From: Opisthocomus hoazin
Lineage: Eukaryota; Chordata; Aves; Opisthocomiformes; Opisthocomidae
Length of the DNA: 64,000 bases
NCBI RefSeq assembly: GCF_030867145.1
Contig: NC_134418.1
Span: 58,441,682-58,505,681 of the forward strand
Reading direction: 5' to 3'
Shown here: positions 54,520-64,000 of the stretch, piece after piece
Layout of the letters: every line of letters starts with the position of its first letter
How positions within the stretch are numbered: the first letter of the stretch is position 1
Program-made: the position numbers and the translations under genes
The notes under the pieces: generated by a model
Told to the model about the DNA's origin: nothing
The model's input: only the letters and a program-made list of their open reading frames with translations
Databases searched by the model: none

Positions 54520-57446
54520 GGAACCTTCTAGATTTAGTACTTTTTTCAGTGGTGTGTTCTTGAGGTGAAAACCTATCTGTAGATAACAGTATGGAGTTAG
54601 GCCATGATAGATAACAATAATTTCTGGTGATCTTCTGTATTAGGTTTTATTTTTTTAAGTCCTTAGCTGACAAGAAATGTTTTAAATTCTCTTTTCTTTG
54701 GTAGGATGCTAAAATGCAGATAGCTTATGATTGTATGCTAAAGAGAACTTATTTGATGCTTTCTTCTGCTTTATTTTTTGTTGCTTACTTTCTTCCGTGA
54801 AACATGAAAACGAAAAAGCTCAAAACCAAAATATTGTAAGTAAAATTGTGGCATAAAATATTTGTGGCATCAGGCTAGTGGTGGAAAGAGGTATTACTAA
54901 TTTGATGGTCATTGCTGGATGACTTGCTGGCCAGTCTACCAATTCAAGAATGCTCATGTAAAATAACAGCAAATGGTAGGAAATAAGGTTTAAAATTATT
55001 ACCAGCAAAACAACAGTTGTAAAAGTAAAATCTGTATGCACTAGAATCTTAAGAACATTTTGTTATGTTCCTCTAACTGGTAGCTAAATAACAAGGCAGA
55101 CTTTAAAAGGAAGGGGCAGAGTCCATAAGTGGTAGCCTCTTACAATGGTAATCTAGCAAGGTTACAAACTGAACTGTCAAGGAACTGAACACTATGAAAT
55201 AACAAAAAGCTGATGACAGAGGTGTAAGGTTATTGTGAAATAGTAAGCAGGGATGAGGGAGGAATGACGGATATAGGGAACACTCTGCCAAGAGGATACA
55301 ATATGCTGACAACAATATACCAGTTACAGAATAAATATTTTTCTTTTCTCTTTCCCCCACCCATCCCCTAACTGTGTGTGCGTGTGCCTGAGCCAGTTGT
55401 TTTCATTGGCTTGCACTCTGTCAGTGTTTGTTACATGTATTTGTTATTTTTCCATATCAATTATAGGGTCGCTGTGTTTGGCTTAATCCTTTTCAAAAAT
55501 CAGAGGAAGAAGAAGAAGAAGAAGAAGAAGAAGAAGAAGAGGAGGAAAAAGCAGAGAAGCCAGATGAACTACAGCAAGAAACAGGACCTCCTCTTCTCAC
55601 TCCAGTCTCTGAAGATGAAGGTATTCTTCATGGAATATGAAGTTTTTGATAGAGAGCCACTAGGAATGTTGGCATGTAGGTAGTAACATTTGAAGTTGTA
55701 GGACTCTGACACTTCATGGAGCAATATCATTTGCCCCTGTAGGGTCAGCACATTCTTTCATGAAACTGATCAAAAACAAAATGGTTAAGAGTATTGACAT
55801 TAAAACTGAAATAATTGGGTTTACTAGTTAACAATCTTGTTGAGAATAAAGAGGAAAATTACTGCAGACTTGTCAGGCTACTGCAAGTTCAGGACAACTC
55901 ACTACATGAAATATGTTGTTCTTTTTCAATCATCGTTTTGGACAAAAAAAAAGGTGCATGTGCACACATAGATAAATAAATATATATACTTACACACACA
56001 CACAGATGTACAAGTAAGAATTTAGATCCTGTAGCATATTACTGCAGCAAATCATGGGAATACGGGAACCTGAATGTTAGATTACATCAATAGTATTTTC
56101 CTACTCTCCATTCTTTGATCAAGGTGAAACATCACTATATAATTTATCTGTAAGTCATAAACAGTCCTTGACAAAGGAAACAGCGGTGAGTACTACTGAA
56201 TTTCAGGAGCATGATCTTTTCTGTACGTGGCTCTATTGGCATTCCTGTGATACCTACCCATACATCCAAACCACCTGTCTGAACACAGTGCCTGCATTTA
56301 TTGTTTCCGAATTCAGGCTCTTCTAACATGCAACTTAATACAGCCATTGCTGGAATTCTGTGAAAGTCTTGTAGCTCAGTCTTAAATATTTTGTAGAGGC
56401 TCTTAAGTCAATTTATTCATAGATTGTGTGTGTTTGGCTGCCTCCAGGAATTCAAAACATCCCTGCTTGGACAGCTCAGCCTTCTACAAACCTGATCCCG
56501 CAGTACGCTGTCGCAGTCCTCCAGTCTAACCGATGGCCCGGAGCGTACGCCTTTGCATCTGGCAAGTGAGTCTCTAGATGATGTGGTTACAACACAGACT
56601 GTATATGCTAAACACAGATACCTTTCTAATGAAGTCAAGGTTGTTTTATTATTAATTCACTAATTCTAACTTTTCTGGAAACTGATGGAGAGGGCCACCT
56701 AAACGTGCACAGCAACAGTAAATATGTGTTTAAGACTGGAAATGAATAATCATTGGAAAGGCTAGTATAAAGTTGATGGCTGTAAATGTCCAGTTAGTAT
56801 TTGGGCACGGCCCTTGATTTAAAACCTGTATTCTTGAGTCTGTGGTACTTTTTTTCAAAAATAGCTACATCCTGTGGTTCGAGTGTTCATTCGTGTCCAC
56901 TGCACATGGTACAGTCATTACCGCTGCGTGCTTTTAAATGGGCACTGGAGCTGGTGTCAGAAGCGGCGCTAAGTTACCGGAGTGAAGTTGGAGTCATATT
57001 GCAATGTAGTGCAGTGACAGAGCACAGCCTTCACCATTTTAGCATTTGGAGACCTTTCAGTGGAAGATATACTAATAAACGGTGCCATCTTTTAAATACT
57101 TCTGTTGCAGGATATCTGCACCACAGGGAATTTTTGCACAGCGGAGTAAGGAATCCACCGATGTTTTGTCAGGGGGAGAATGTGTGATCTTTCACTTTTC
57201 TTTCTTAGGAAATTTGATAACATTTACTTTGGCTGGGGTCACAAATACAGCCCAGAGAACCACACTCCCGCCCTGCCGCCGCCAGCGCAAGCGGAGTACC
57301 CCAGCGGGCCCGAAATCACCGAGACGAGAGACCCCACTCTGGCAGAGGAGCTGGCCTTCCAGGCTGCCAGGGAAGAAGCCTCAGCTGCCGCCGAGGAAGA
57401 GGAGGAAGACGTTGCTGAGGACGATGAAGAGGAGGAGGATGACTAA
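50410..57446 (+). CDS. RSPH4A: Radial spoke head protein 4 homolog A, copy B (complete)
   Basis: Six exons: 50410-50678, 51469-51697, 53542-54294, 55467-55620, 56448-56565 and 57209-57446 (TAA), all GT-AG, giving 586 aa. Residues 1-89 are Tyr/Gln/Gly-rich with an [12 protein letters not shown] segment. Residues 90-166 hold [19 protein letters not shown] and [15 protein letters not shown]. Exon 3 holds the conserved core ([71 protein letters not shown]). Exon 4 has poly-Glu, exons 5-6 end with [20 protein letters not shown] and an acidic tail. RSPH4A is part of the radial spoke head of motile 9+2 cilia, with RSPH1 and RSPH9, and human loss causes primary ciliary dyskinesia. Mammalian proteins are longer (about 716 aa), mostly at the N-terminus. 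The paralogue RSPH6A is the alternative name. An antisense LTR sits in intron 1. Confidence 0.9.
51032..51380 (-). mobile_element. Solo LTR of family Y in RSPH4A intron 1, unit B
   Basis: Near-identical to 36363-36711 but here flanked on the left by intron 1 sequence. The heptamer TAGTTTC occurs right before the LTR (51025-51031) and again at 51387-51393, six bases beyond its right end. This may be a target duplication with an extra hexamer or a coincidence. Confidence 0.88.
52148..52572 (+). repeat. Local tandem duplication (2 x 212 bp) in RSPH4A intron 2, unit B
   Basis: Same internal duplication as at 37479, including the single difference between its halves. It therefore predates the 14.67-kb duplication. 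Confidence 0.8.
54496..54516 (+). repeat. (TA)n microsatellite, unit B
   Basis: Same length as in unit A, which is notable for a fast-mutating repeat and supports a very recent duplication. Confidence 0.9.
55503..55545 (+). repeat. GAA/GAG repeat in RSPH4A exon 4 (poly-Glu), unit B
   Basis: Same as 40834-40876; codes for glutamates in the exon 4 frame that joins exons 3 and 5. Confidence 0.85.
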
Positions 57447-57509
57447 AAGGCGGGGGAGCGGGGGGAACATTTTTGTTTAGAAAAAAATCTAAGCGTGAAT
57501 ACTACTTTT

Positions 57510-57515
57510 AATAAA
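57510..57515 (+). terminator. RSPH4A: Poly(A) signal AATAAA of RSPH4A copy B
   Basis: 64 bases after the stop codon of the complete gene. Confidence 0.78.
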
Positions 57516-57548
57516 TAAGTCATGAATTAGTTGACCCGTGCAGGGATG

Positions 57549-57839
57549 ATGCCTTTTTTGCTCTCTGCCGGCTGCCCTTGGCAGCCGCCCTCCCCGCCGC
57601 CGGCGCCGCGCTGCTGCCGCGGGAGGCGCCACCGCAAAGCCGACTCCTCCGAGAAGAGCGGCCGACCATCGCAGGGCTCTCGACAGGCGGGGAGGGGTCG
57701 CGGCACGCCTCAGCCACCTGCCCCTCGCTACACTTTCCCTGCCACCCCCGTTCCCCCCGTCAGCGCTTGGAGAGTGGTACGCTCCGCCGTGGCGCATGGT
57801 CTGCGCGGGCCAATAGGAAGCGTCCTCGGGAGAAGTTCA
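57549..57839. promoter_or_regulatory. CpG island downstream of RSPH4A, unit B
   Basis: Same as 42880-43170, with one G for A (GCGCGGGCCAATAGG) near 57801 that creates an extra CG. It is cut at 57852 by the provirus. Confidence 0.55.
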
Positions 57840-59691
57840 AACTCCGGTGGCACACACGTACCCCCTTCCCCACGTTATTAGTTCCGCAGGACCTGTCCAT
57901 TGCGATTCCCCAAATTCTTTATACCATACTTTTGGTCGAGCCACAAACGGAGGGACCATCCCGAATTGGTGGTCAGCTGCTGTTGTAAATAATTGATGAT
58001 CAGAACGATTTAAAAAGTGAAGTACATATAATGCTTTGTCTAACTGTTCCTGTGGGGTAACACTGCCCATAGGATTCCCCCTTTTTTGTTTATTTACCAT
58101 AGCTTTGAGGGTCCCATGGACACGTTCAACAATGGCTTGTGTCCAGTGGGAGAATGCAGTATACGTGTAACATGTTGTGTACCCCGGTCCTGTAGGAAGA
58201 CAGAAATTGTCTGCGAAACATAGCTGGACCATTATCAGTTTTCATTGTTTTTGGAACGCCCATAGTGGCAAAACATCTTAGCCAGTGGTGTTTCGCATCG
58301 CGTGCCTTTTCTCCCGTACGTGCAGTGGCTACCAGAAATCCTGAGAAAGTATCCACACTAACATGTACATAATGCAGTCGAGCACATGTTGATACATGTG
58401 TAACATCACTTTGCCACAACTCATTAGCTGGTAAACCACGGGGGTTCACTCTTGTATATGATGATATGGGTGTAACACATTGACAACCAGGGCACACGCA
58501 AACAATTTCTGCGGCTTGCCCTCGAGACAAAGCAAATTGTTTACGCAAGGAAGAGGCATTTTGATGAAAGAAGTTGTCAGATAATCGGGCTTGCTCAAAA
58601 CTGCGCGGCAGTACTGCTGCCATTGTCAATTGGTCTGCTACAGCATTTCCTTCAGTTATTGGTCCTGGTAGAGTAGTGTGTGACCGTAGATGCATTATGA
58701 AATATACATGTACACGATTTTTAAGTAGTGTAGCTCATTTCAATAGCAAGGAAAAAAGTTGTTTGTTATTGACCTCTTTTATCATTGCATCTTCAATGCG
58801 TTGAACAATACCCACAACATCTGCAGAATCTGTGACAGCACTGAGTGCTTCATTCGAAAGCAATTCAAAGGCGTGCAAGGCCTCTGATAGTGCAACAACT
58901 TGTGTGGATCCTTCAACGATTACAATAGATGATTGCCAACGTGACGAATCTGTTTGTTTCCACACAACCACAGCTTTGTGTGTTTTCCCTGATGCGTCCA
59001 GAAACACTGTTCGTGCTCCTTTAACAGGAACAGGAAAACAGCGGTTCTTTGGCTGCGACAGAATTCGAGAGAGGGAATGTAACAGCTTATGATGTGGAAG
59101 GGTATAGCGTACGTCATTTCAATAATCAGCTAGAGCGGCTTGCAGCGATAAGGATTCCCTGTTTAATACCACAAAGCCATCTTTAGCCAGCGGCAGGTAA
59201 ATAGTATCAGGATCGCGTCCTATCAATTGCTGACAACGATTCCAACCTTGTGCTGTTAAGGACACTATCATGTCTACCTTTGTGGTTAATGTTTTCATGG
59301 GCATATGAGACAGAAAGATCCATTCCAGAGTCTTCAACTCCTGCTCGTTAGCACACCACCGACCTAAAAGAGCAGAAGGCTGGAAAAAAGCATAAATTTT
59401 ATACAAATCTACTGGTCACTTGACATTGATTCTGGAGGCAAAGGAAGTTGCGATTTTATCCAAATCTTTCCGCAAGACAGTTTTCACTTGTGGTGTCAGT
59501 CTCCTGGAAGATGACAAATCTGAGTCCCCTTTCAACAAGGTAAATAGAGGGGACAACTCTTCAGTTGTGATGCCTAAAAGGGGTCGCACCCAATTAATTG
59601 TTCCTAATAATTTTTGTAGATCATGAAGAGTGGTGACCTGGTCAACAATACACGACGGTTGTGGGAACACTCGTGAAGTAAAAAGTTTTGC

Positions 59692-61218
59692 AGAATCACA
59701 GAATGGTAGGGGTTGGAAGGGACCTCTGTGGGTCATCTAGTCCAACCCCCCTGCCGAAGCAGGGTCACCTACAGCAGGCTGCACAGGACCTCGTCCAGGC
59801 GGGTCTTGAATATCTCCAGAGAAGGAGACTCCACAACCTCCCTGGGCAGCCTGTTCCAGTGCTCCGTCACCCTCAAAGTAAAGAAGTTCTTCCTCAGGTT
59901 CAGACGGAACTTCCTGTGCTTCAATTTGTGCCCATTGCCCCTTGTTCTGTCGCTGGGCACCACTGAAAAGAGACTGGCCCCATCCTCCTGACACCCACCC
60001 TTGAGATCTTTATAAACATTTATTAGGTCCCCTCTCAGCCTTCTCCAGGCTGAACAAGCCCAGCTCCCTCAGCCTCTACTCATAGGAGAGATGCTGCTGT
60101 CCTCTCACCATCCTCGTAGCCCTCCGCTGGACTTTCCAGCAGCTCCTCATCTTTCTTGAAGTGGGGAGCCCAGAACTGGACAGAGTACTCTACTAGGGCA
60201 GTGTAGAGGGGAAGGAGAACCTCCCTCGACCTACTGGCCACACTCCTCCTAATGCACCCCAGGATCCCATTAGCTTTCTTGGCAGCCAGGGCACACTGCT
60301 GGCTCATGGTCAACCTGTCGTCCACCAGGACACCCAGGTCCCTCTCCGCAGAGCTGCTCTCCAGCAGGTCCGCCCCAAGCCTGTACTGATGCATGAGGTT
60401 GTTACTCCCCAGGTGCAGGACCCTGCACTTGCCCTTGTTGAACCTCATCAGGTTCCTCTCTGCCCAACTCTCCAGCCTGTCCAGGTCACGCTGAATGGCA
60501 GCACAGCCTTCTGGTGTATCCACCACTCCTCCCAGTTTGGTGTCGTCAGCAAACTTGCGGAGGGTACATTCTAACTCTTCATCCAGGTCATTGATGAAGA
60601 AGTTAAACAAGACTGGGCCCAGTACTGACCCCTGGGGGACACCACTAGTTACCAGCCTCCAACTAGACTCAGTGCCGCTGATGACAACCCTCTGAGTTCT
60701 GCCTTTCAGCCAGTTCTCATTCCATCTCGCTGACCACTCATCCAGCCCACACTTCCTGAGCTTCCCTAGGAGGATGTTATGGGAGACCGTGTCAAAAGCC
60801 TTGCTGAAGTCGAGGTAGACAACATCCACGGCTCTCCCCTCATCTACCCAGCCAGTCATGCCATCATAGAAAGCTATCAGATTGGTCAGGCATGATTTCC
60901 CCTTGGTGAATCCATGCTGACTACTCCTGATAACCTTTTCCTCCGCTTGCTTGATAATGAGCTCCAGGATAAGCTGCTCCATCACCTTTCCCGGGATGGA
61001 GATGAGGCTGACTGGCCTGTAGTTCCCTGGGTCCTCCTTCTTGCCCTTTTTGAAGATTGGAGTGACATTGGCCTTTCTCCAGTCCTCGGGCACCTCTCCT
61101 GTCCTCCAGGACCTCTCAAAGATGATGGAGGGTGGCTCAGCAATGACATCCGCCAGCTCGCTCAGCATCCCAGATACTTCCAGGGCTGCTCTGTCTGCAC
61201 CTTTTCTGGGGCTGTCTG
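59692..61218 (-). mobile_element. CR1 LINE in family-X RT, unit B
   Basis: Same insertion as 45023-46549. The RT frame 61168-60080 is identical in translation to the unit A copy, including FADDTK. Confidence 0.92.
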
Positions 61219-63115
61219 TAACCGAAGATCTTTAATGACGATTCTAATTTAGCGAAAGCAGTGAGCAGCACATGTTGTGTTTCAGCAGCAAGGAGGACGT
61301 CATCCATATAATGATATAAGTAGATCTGATTGAAAGATTGCCGCACTTCTTTTAGTGCTGCATCCACAACTATCTGACAAATCATAGGGCTATTCATCAT
61401 GCCTCGGGGCAGATTTACCAGACTTTTTTTGGAATGACAAATCTAGGGGTGTTCTATGGACTAGTAGATGGTACCAGGTGACCTAATGCCAGCTGTTTGT
61501 CCACAAGGAATTCTACTGCAGTAAGTGAATTGTACACACTTTTTCCAACCAAGGGCTTGAACATAAGGAAAACGGTTCTTGCCGCGCTGTTTCCGGGTCG
61601 CGTCAGGGGCAGGGAAGGGGGGCCAGGCTGCGCCGCTGATTGCCGATCGAGGGGAGCCCACTGGCTCGGCAGGAAGGCGTGGCACGCGGGGGGCCGTGTG
61701 CCCCAGCAGGTGTAAGGTTCGCTGACCCATCTGGTGTGGTGACTGCTGGCGCTGCAGGCTGTGCTATGTCGGAGGGACTGCGCGGTTTTAGGCTGGAATT
61801 CACCCTGCTTTGATCTCAGGTCGGGTACACCGACTGCTGTAGAGGGACCCTGTTGTCCTTTTTTGGTTGCAAGCTGAAATAGCAAGATCTCAGCGGCTTC
61901 CTCTTGTTCAATTTGTCTCACAATAGCAGGTTTTTTTTGCTTGCTAAGTACTGATTGCCAGTCAGAAGGGGTCATGAGTTAAGATTCTCCTATAGCCTGT
62001 ATAAGGTTCATAGTAACGAAGCCTGGAGACCATATTCTTGTATGGATTTCTGAACTTCCTTAATAACCTCGTATGGTAAATAAGCATACTCTGGGGCTTG
62101 GTTAGGCTTATATACTACAGGCATAGCTTGAAGGATGGAAACATCTCCTTTGCAGAGCGCATCAATCCTACATTTATCTAATAATACGTTCGACCGTCTG
62201 ACAACATTCAGTGGTCCCGTACGAGTCAGAGGCTGTGTAGGAGCCAAAGAGGGGGGTGTAGGAGCAGAAGGGAGCGTTTTAGGAGAAAAAGGGGGGGGGG
62301 TTAATAAGTGACATACGCGATATCGATTTTTGTCATTGTGCCTGTAAAATTTCATCTGCTGAGGGGGCGGGGGTTGCCGTAACCTTCACCGGAGTTAGCG
62401 GCGGGTATAAATCAGGTCCATCCTCGGTGTCGATTTCTCTGGGATCAAAAGGGTCGTCAGATTCTAGCGGATCTACCCCCCGCATTCCCTGTGTTGAGTT
62501 AGGGGTTTCATCCTACGCAGGACTAAATGTTTCAAAAGACTGCAGCTCCGTCTGTTCCTGCTTTTGTGAGAACGGAGGAGGGGCAGCTGATGCTTGTAAG
62601 ACAGTTTCTGCAGGTTTTAGAGCATTTAAACCTGAATACACTGTTTTCCAAGTAATAATGATTTCGTCAGGGACTTCAAACCGCAAGTCTTTTTTCATCT
62701 GCAATTCCCCCCCCCAGCTTTGCCCACAACAAGCTATCATATGAAACTGAGAAGGGTACCACGAGCAATAGCCTCTTATCTAAACTAACAATTTAACCAA
62801 CTTTGTAAATGGTACTGCAGACCCTTGTTCTTTCAAAATTGTCTGTAAAATCTCTTGATGGAGGTTTTGCTCCCTTGTAGCTCACTGTCCCATCTTATAA
62901 ATCTGCAGCTGCTCACCTCAATCGTTCCAGCGAAGGGTGATGTCTCCTCTTGTGTGTGCGCATGCGTGCATATGTCTCTCCTCTTGGTCCCAGCTGTGGT
63001 TCACCACTGGTAATAATCTCCAACTCCAAATATCTTCGTATCCAAATATCTTTATATCCACATATCTTTATGTTCGAATATCTTCATGTTCGAAAACCCA
63101 CGTTCGGGCGCCATT

Positions 63116-63398
63116 TGTGGTGAATGACTTCACGAACCCCAATCTTGTGCTCGATCAGAATCATTTTATTGCTCAAGTGAATACCTTCTATACTAGTACA
63201 ATAGTTACTAGAGCAATCAGCTTTGGATTGGTGGCTTTGCGAATGACAGTTCACGGTTGCTGTTTTCCAGGATCTTTTGCAGCTGGATGTGTGAAAACAG
63301 CTTATCTCCTGAGAACGGCAAAGGGAGGGAAAAGATGCGCTGATCCTTCAGGGTCATGAGAGAGTGCTGTTCTGTCTCAGGTGACACGGTTTCCCACA
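63116..63398 (-). repeat. 5' LTR of family X, unit B
   Basis: Same as 48447-48729; one C/T difference near its right end (GACACGG versus GACATGG). Confidence 0.88.
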
Positions 63399-63588
63399 CA
63401 GAGGGGATGTCCGGACTCCACCTCCTGCGGGACTGTGCTGCGCTTTGACTCCCAAAGGCCCTGAACTCAGCCCCGATGCCCGCTGACCCCCAGGGTGCTG
63501 GCACAAGGGACCATCCCAAACTCCTCCTCTACCAGTCATCACCAAACAACAACATCTCCCCACCCAGAACATGGTTCAGCAGACACAG

Positions 63589-64000
63589 TCAGAAGAGAGA
63601 AAGGATCATTTTATTGCAAATGTTGACTGCGGGCAGCCCAGGAGTCACACAGGTTCAGCGAGAAACAGGAAAACGGCACCTACAATGACAGAGCCAGAAA
63701 GCACTGATAAACCCACAGAGGCAGCAGCAGGCAGGACTGGGTTCCCCTCTCTTTGGGGAACACACTTGCCAAGGAATTGTTGGAGGCCCAGAACACACAG
63801 CTGTTGCTGGCACTGACTGCGGGGTGGCTCTGGTGCCTGATCCCCATGGGTGATGCCCTTCGAGCACTGGGCGCAGGCAGAGATGCCCAGTGCCCCTGTG
63901 CCACGCAGCAGGGCTCGATGGGGAGCACCTGGGCAGCTGCCGTGGAGTTCTTTACACACCCTGCGCAGCACCATCCCTCGCCGTCCCTTGCCACCGACTT
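63589..64000 (-). other. Possible 3' exon of unidentified minus-strand gene, unit B (cut by window)
   Basis: Equivalent of 48920-49331 with the minus-strand AATAAA at 63610-63615. The rest of the gene lies beyond the window. Confidence 0.3.

Larger units (their letters stand above)
57853..63398 (-). mobile_element. Family-X provirus, 5' half, unit B
   Basis: Copy of 43184-48729 with the same truncation, frameshifts and CR1. Parts: integrase 57853-58695, RNase H 58735-59007, connection 59119-59406, thumb 59420-59691, RT YMDD piece 61219-61400, RT start 61454-61529, gag pieces 61530-62744 and LTR 63116-63398. Differences from unit A include A/G at 59497 and a C-to-A in the poly-purine gag linker near 62286. 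Confidence 0.85.
51032..64000. repeat. Segmental tandem duplication, unit B (cut by window end)
   Basis: Second copy of the 14,669-bp unit, 12,969 bp visible. Because unit A supplies exon 1 just before it, unit B has the complete RSPH4A. If another exon 1 follows after 64000 (expected near 65080), the array may contain further copies. Confidence 0.95.

Noticed and set aside
1-64000. CRISPR arrays, bacterial operons, tRNA or rRNA genes
   Set aside because: Repeats are kilobase tandem units or LTRs, not short spaced repeats. No cloverleaf or rRNA sequence was recognised; the gene structure is eukaryotic.

Overview
The window is vertebrate DNA, almost certainly from a bird. The evidence is CR1 LINE fragments with the avian 3' end, several endogenous retrovirus (ERV) lineages, CpG-island promoters and split genes with GT-AG introns. 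One spliced gene is recognised firmly (RSPH4A, radial spoke head of motile cilia) and one with moderate confidence (a PRR22-like proline-rich gene). There is no sign of bacterial, plasmid or phage content.

Left part (1-28133): a head-to-tail array of an approximately 5.01-kb unit. There are nearly three full copies (from 1, 5008 and 10019) and a fourth cut short at 28133. Each unit carries a small three-exon minus-strand gene (PRR22-like, 352 aa) with matching phase-1 introns, a short CR1 fragment and a 521-bp antisense solo LTR. Copies 2 and 3 are complete gene models, copy 1 runs off the window, and copy 4 keeps only the last exon. Unit 3 is split by a 12.6-kb provirus (13792-26398, plus strand, env-less, ERVL-like), and that provirus is itself split inside its protease by a younger gammaretrovirus-like provirus (16514-22504, 4-bp target duplication CCAA). 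Both proviruses are coding-dead.

Middle (28134-36362): a repeat graveyard. It holds a CR1 piece, LTR-like remnants, a polypyrimidine tract, minus-strand exons that look like part of a SUN-domain (SPAG4/SUN3-type) gene, and a stack of minus-strand ERV pieces. The ERV pieces are the 3' half of a family here called X, a gamma-type LTR plus leader, and the Gag start and PBS of an alpharetrovirus-like family here called Y.

Right part (36363-64000): a tandem duplication with a 14,669-bp unit (36363-51031, then 51032 to beyond the window), differing by only about eight bases over 12.9 kb. Each unit starts exactly at the edge of a family-Y LTR. It then contains RSPH4A exons 2-6, a CpG island, the 5' half of a family-X provirus interrupted by a CR1, an unidentified minus-strand 3' exon, a second CpG island, and RSPH4A exon 1. 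The left gene copy therefore has no exon 1, while the right copy is complete (exon 1 at 50410, exons 2-6 at 51469-57446, 586 aa). The LTR sits in intron 1, in antisense.

The theme of the window is gene amplification entangled with retroviral sequence: two unrelated host genes amplified in tandem, LTR edges at breakpoints, and nested insertions that give a relative time order. Such repeat-dense sequence would fit a sex chromosome, a microchromosome or a pericentromeric block, but the window alone cannot decide which.
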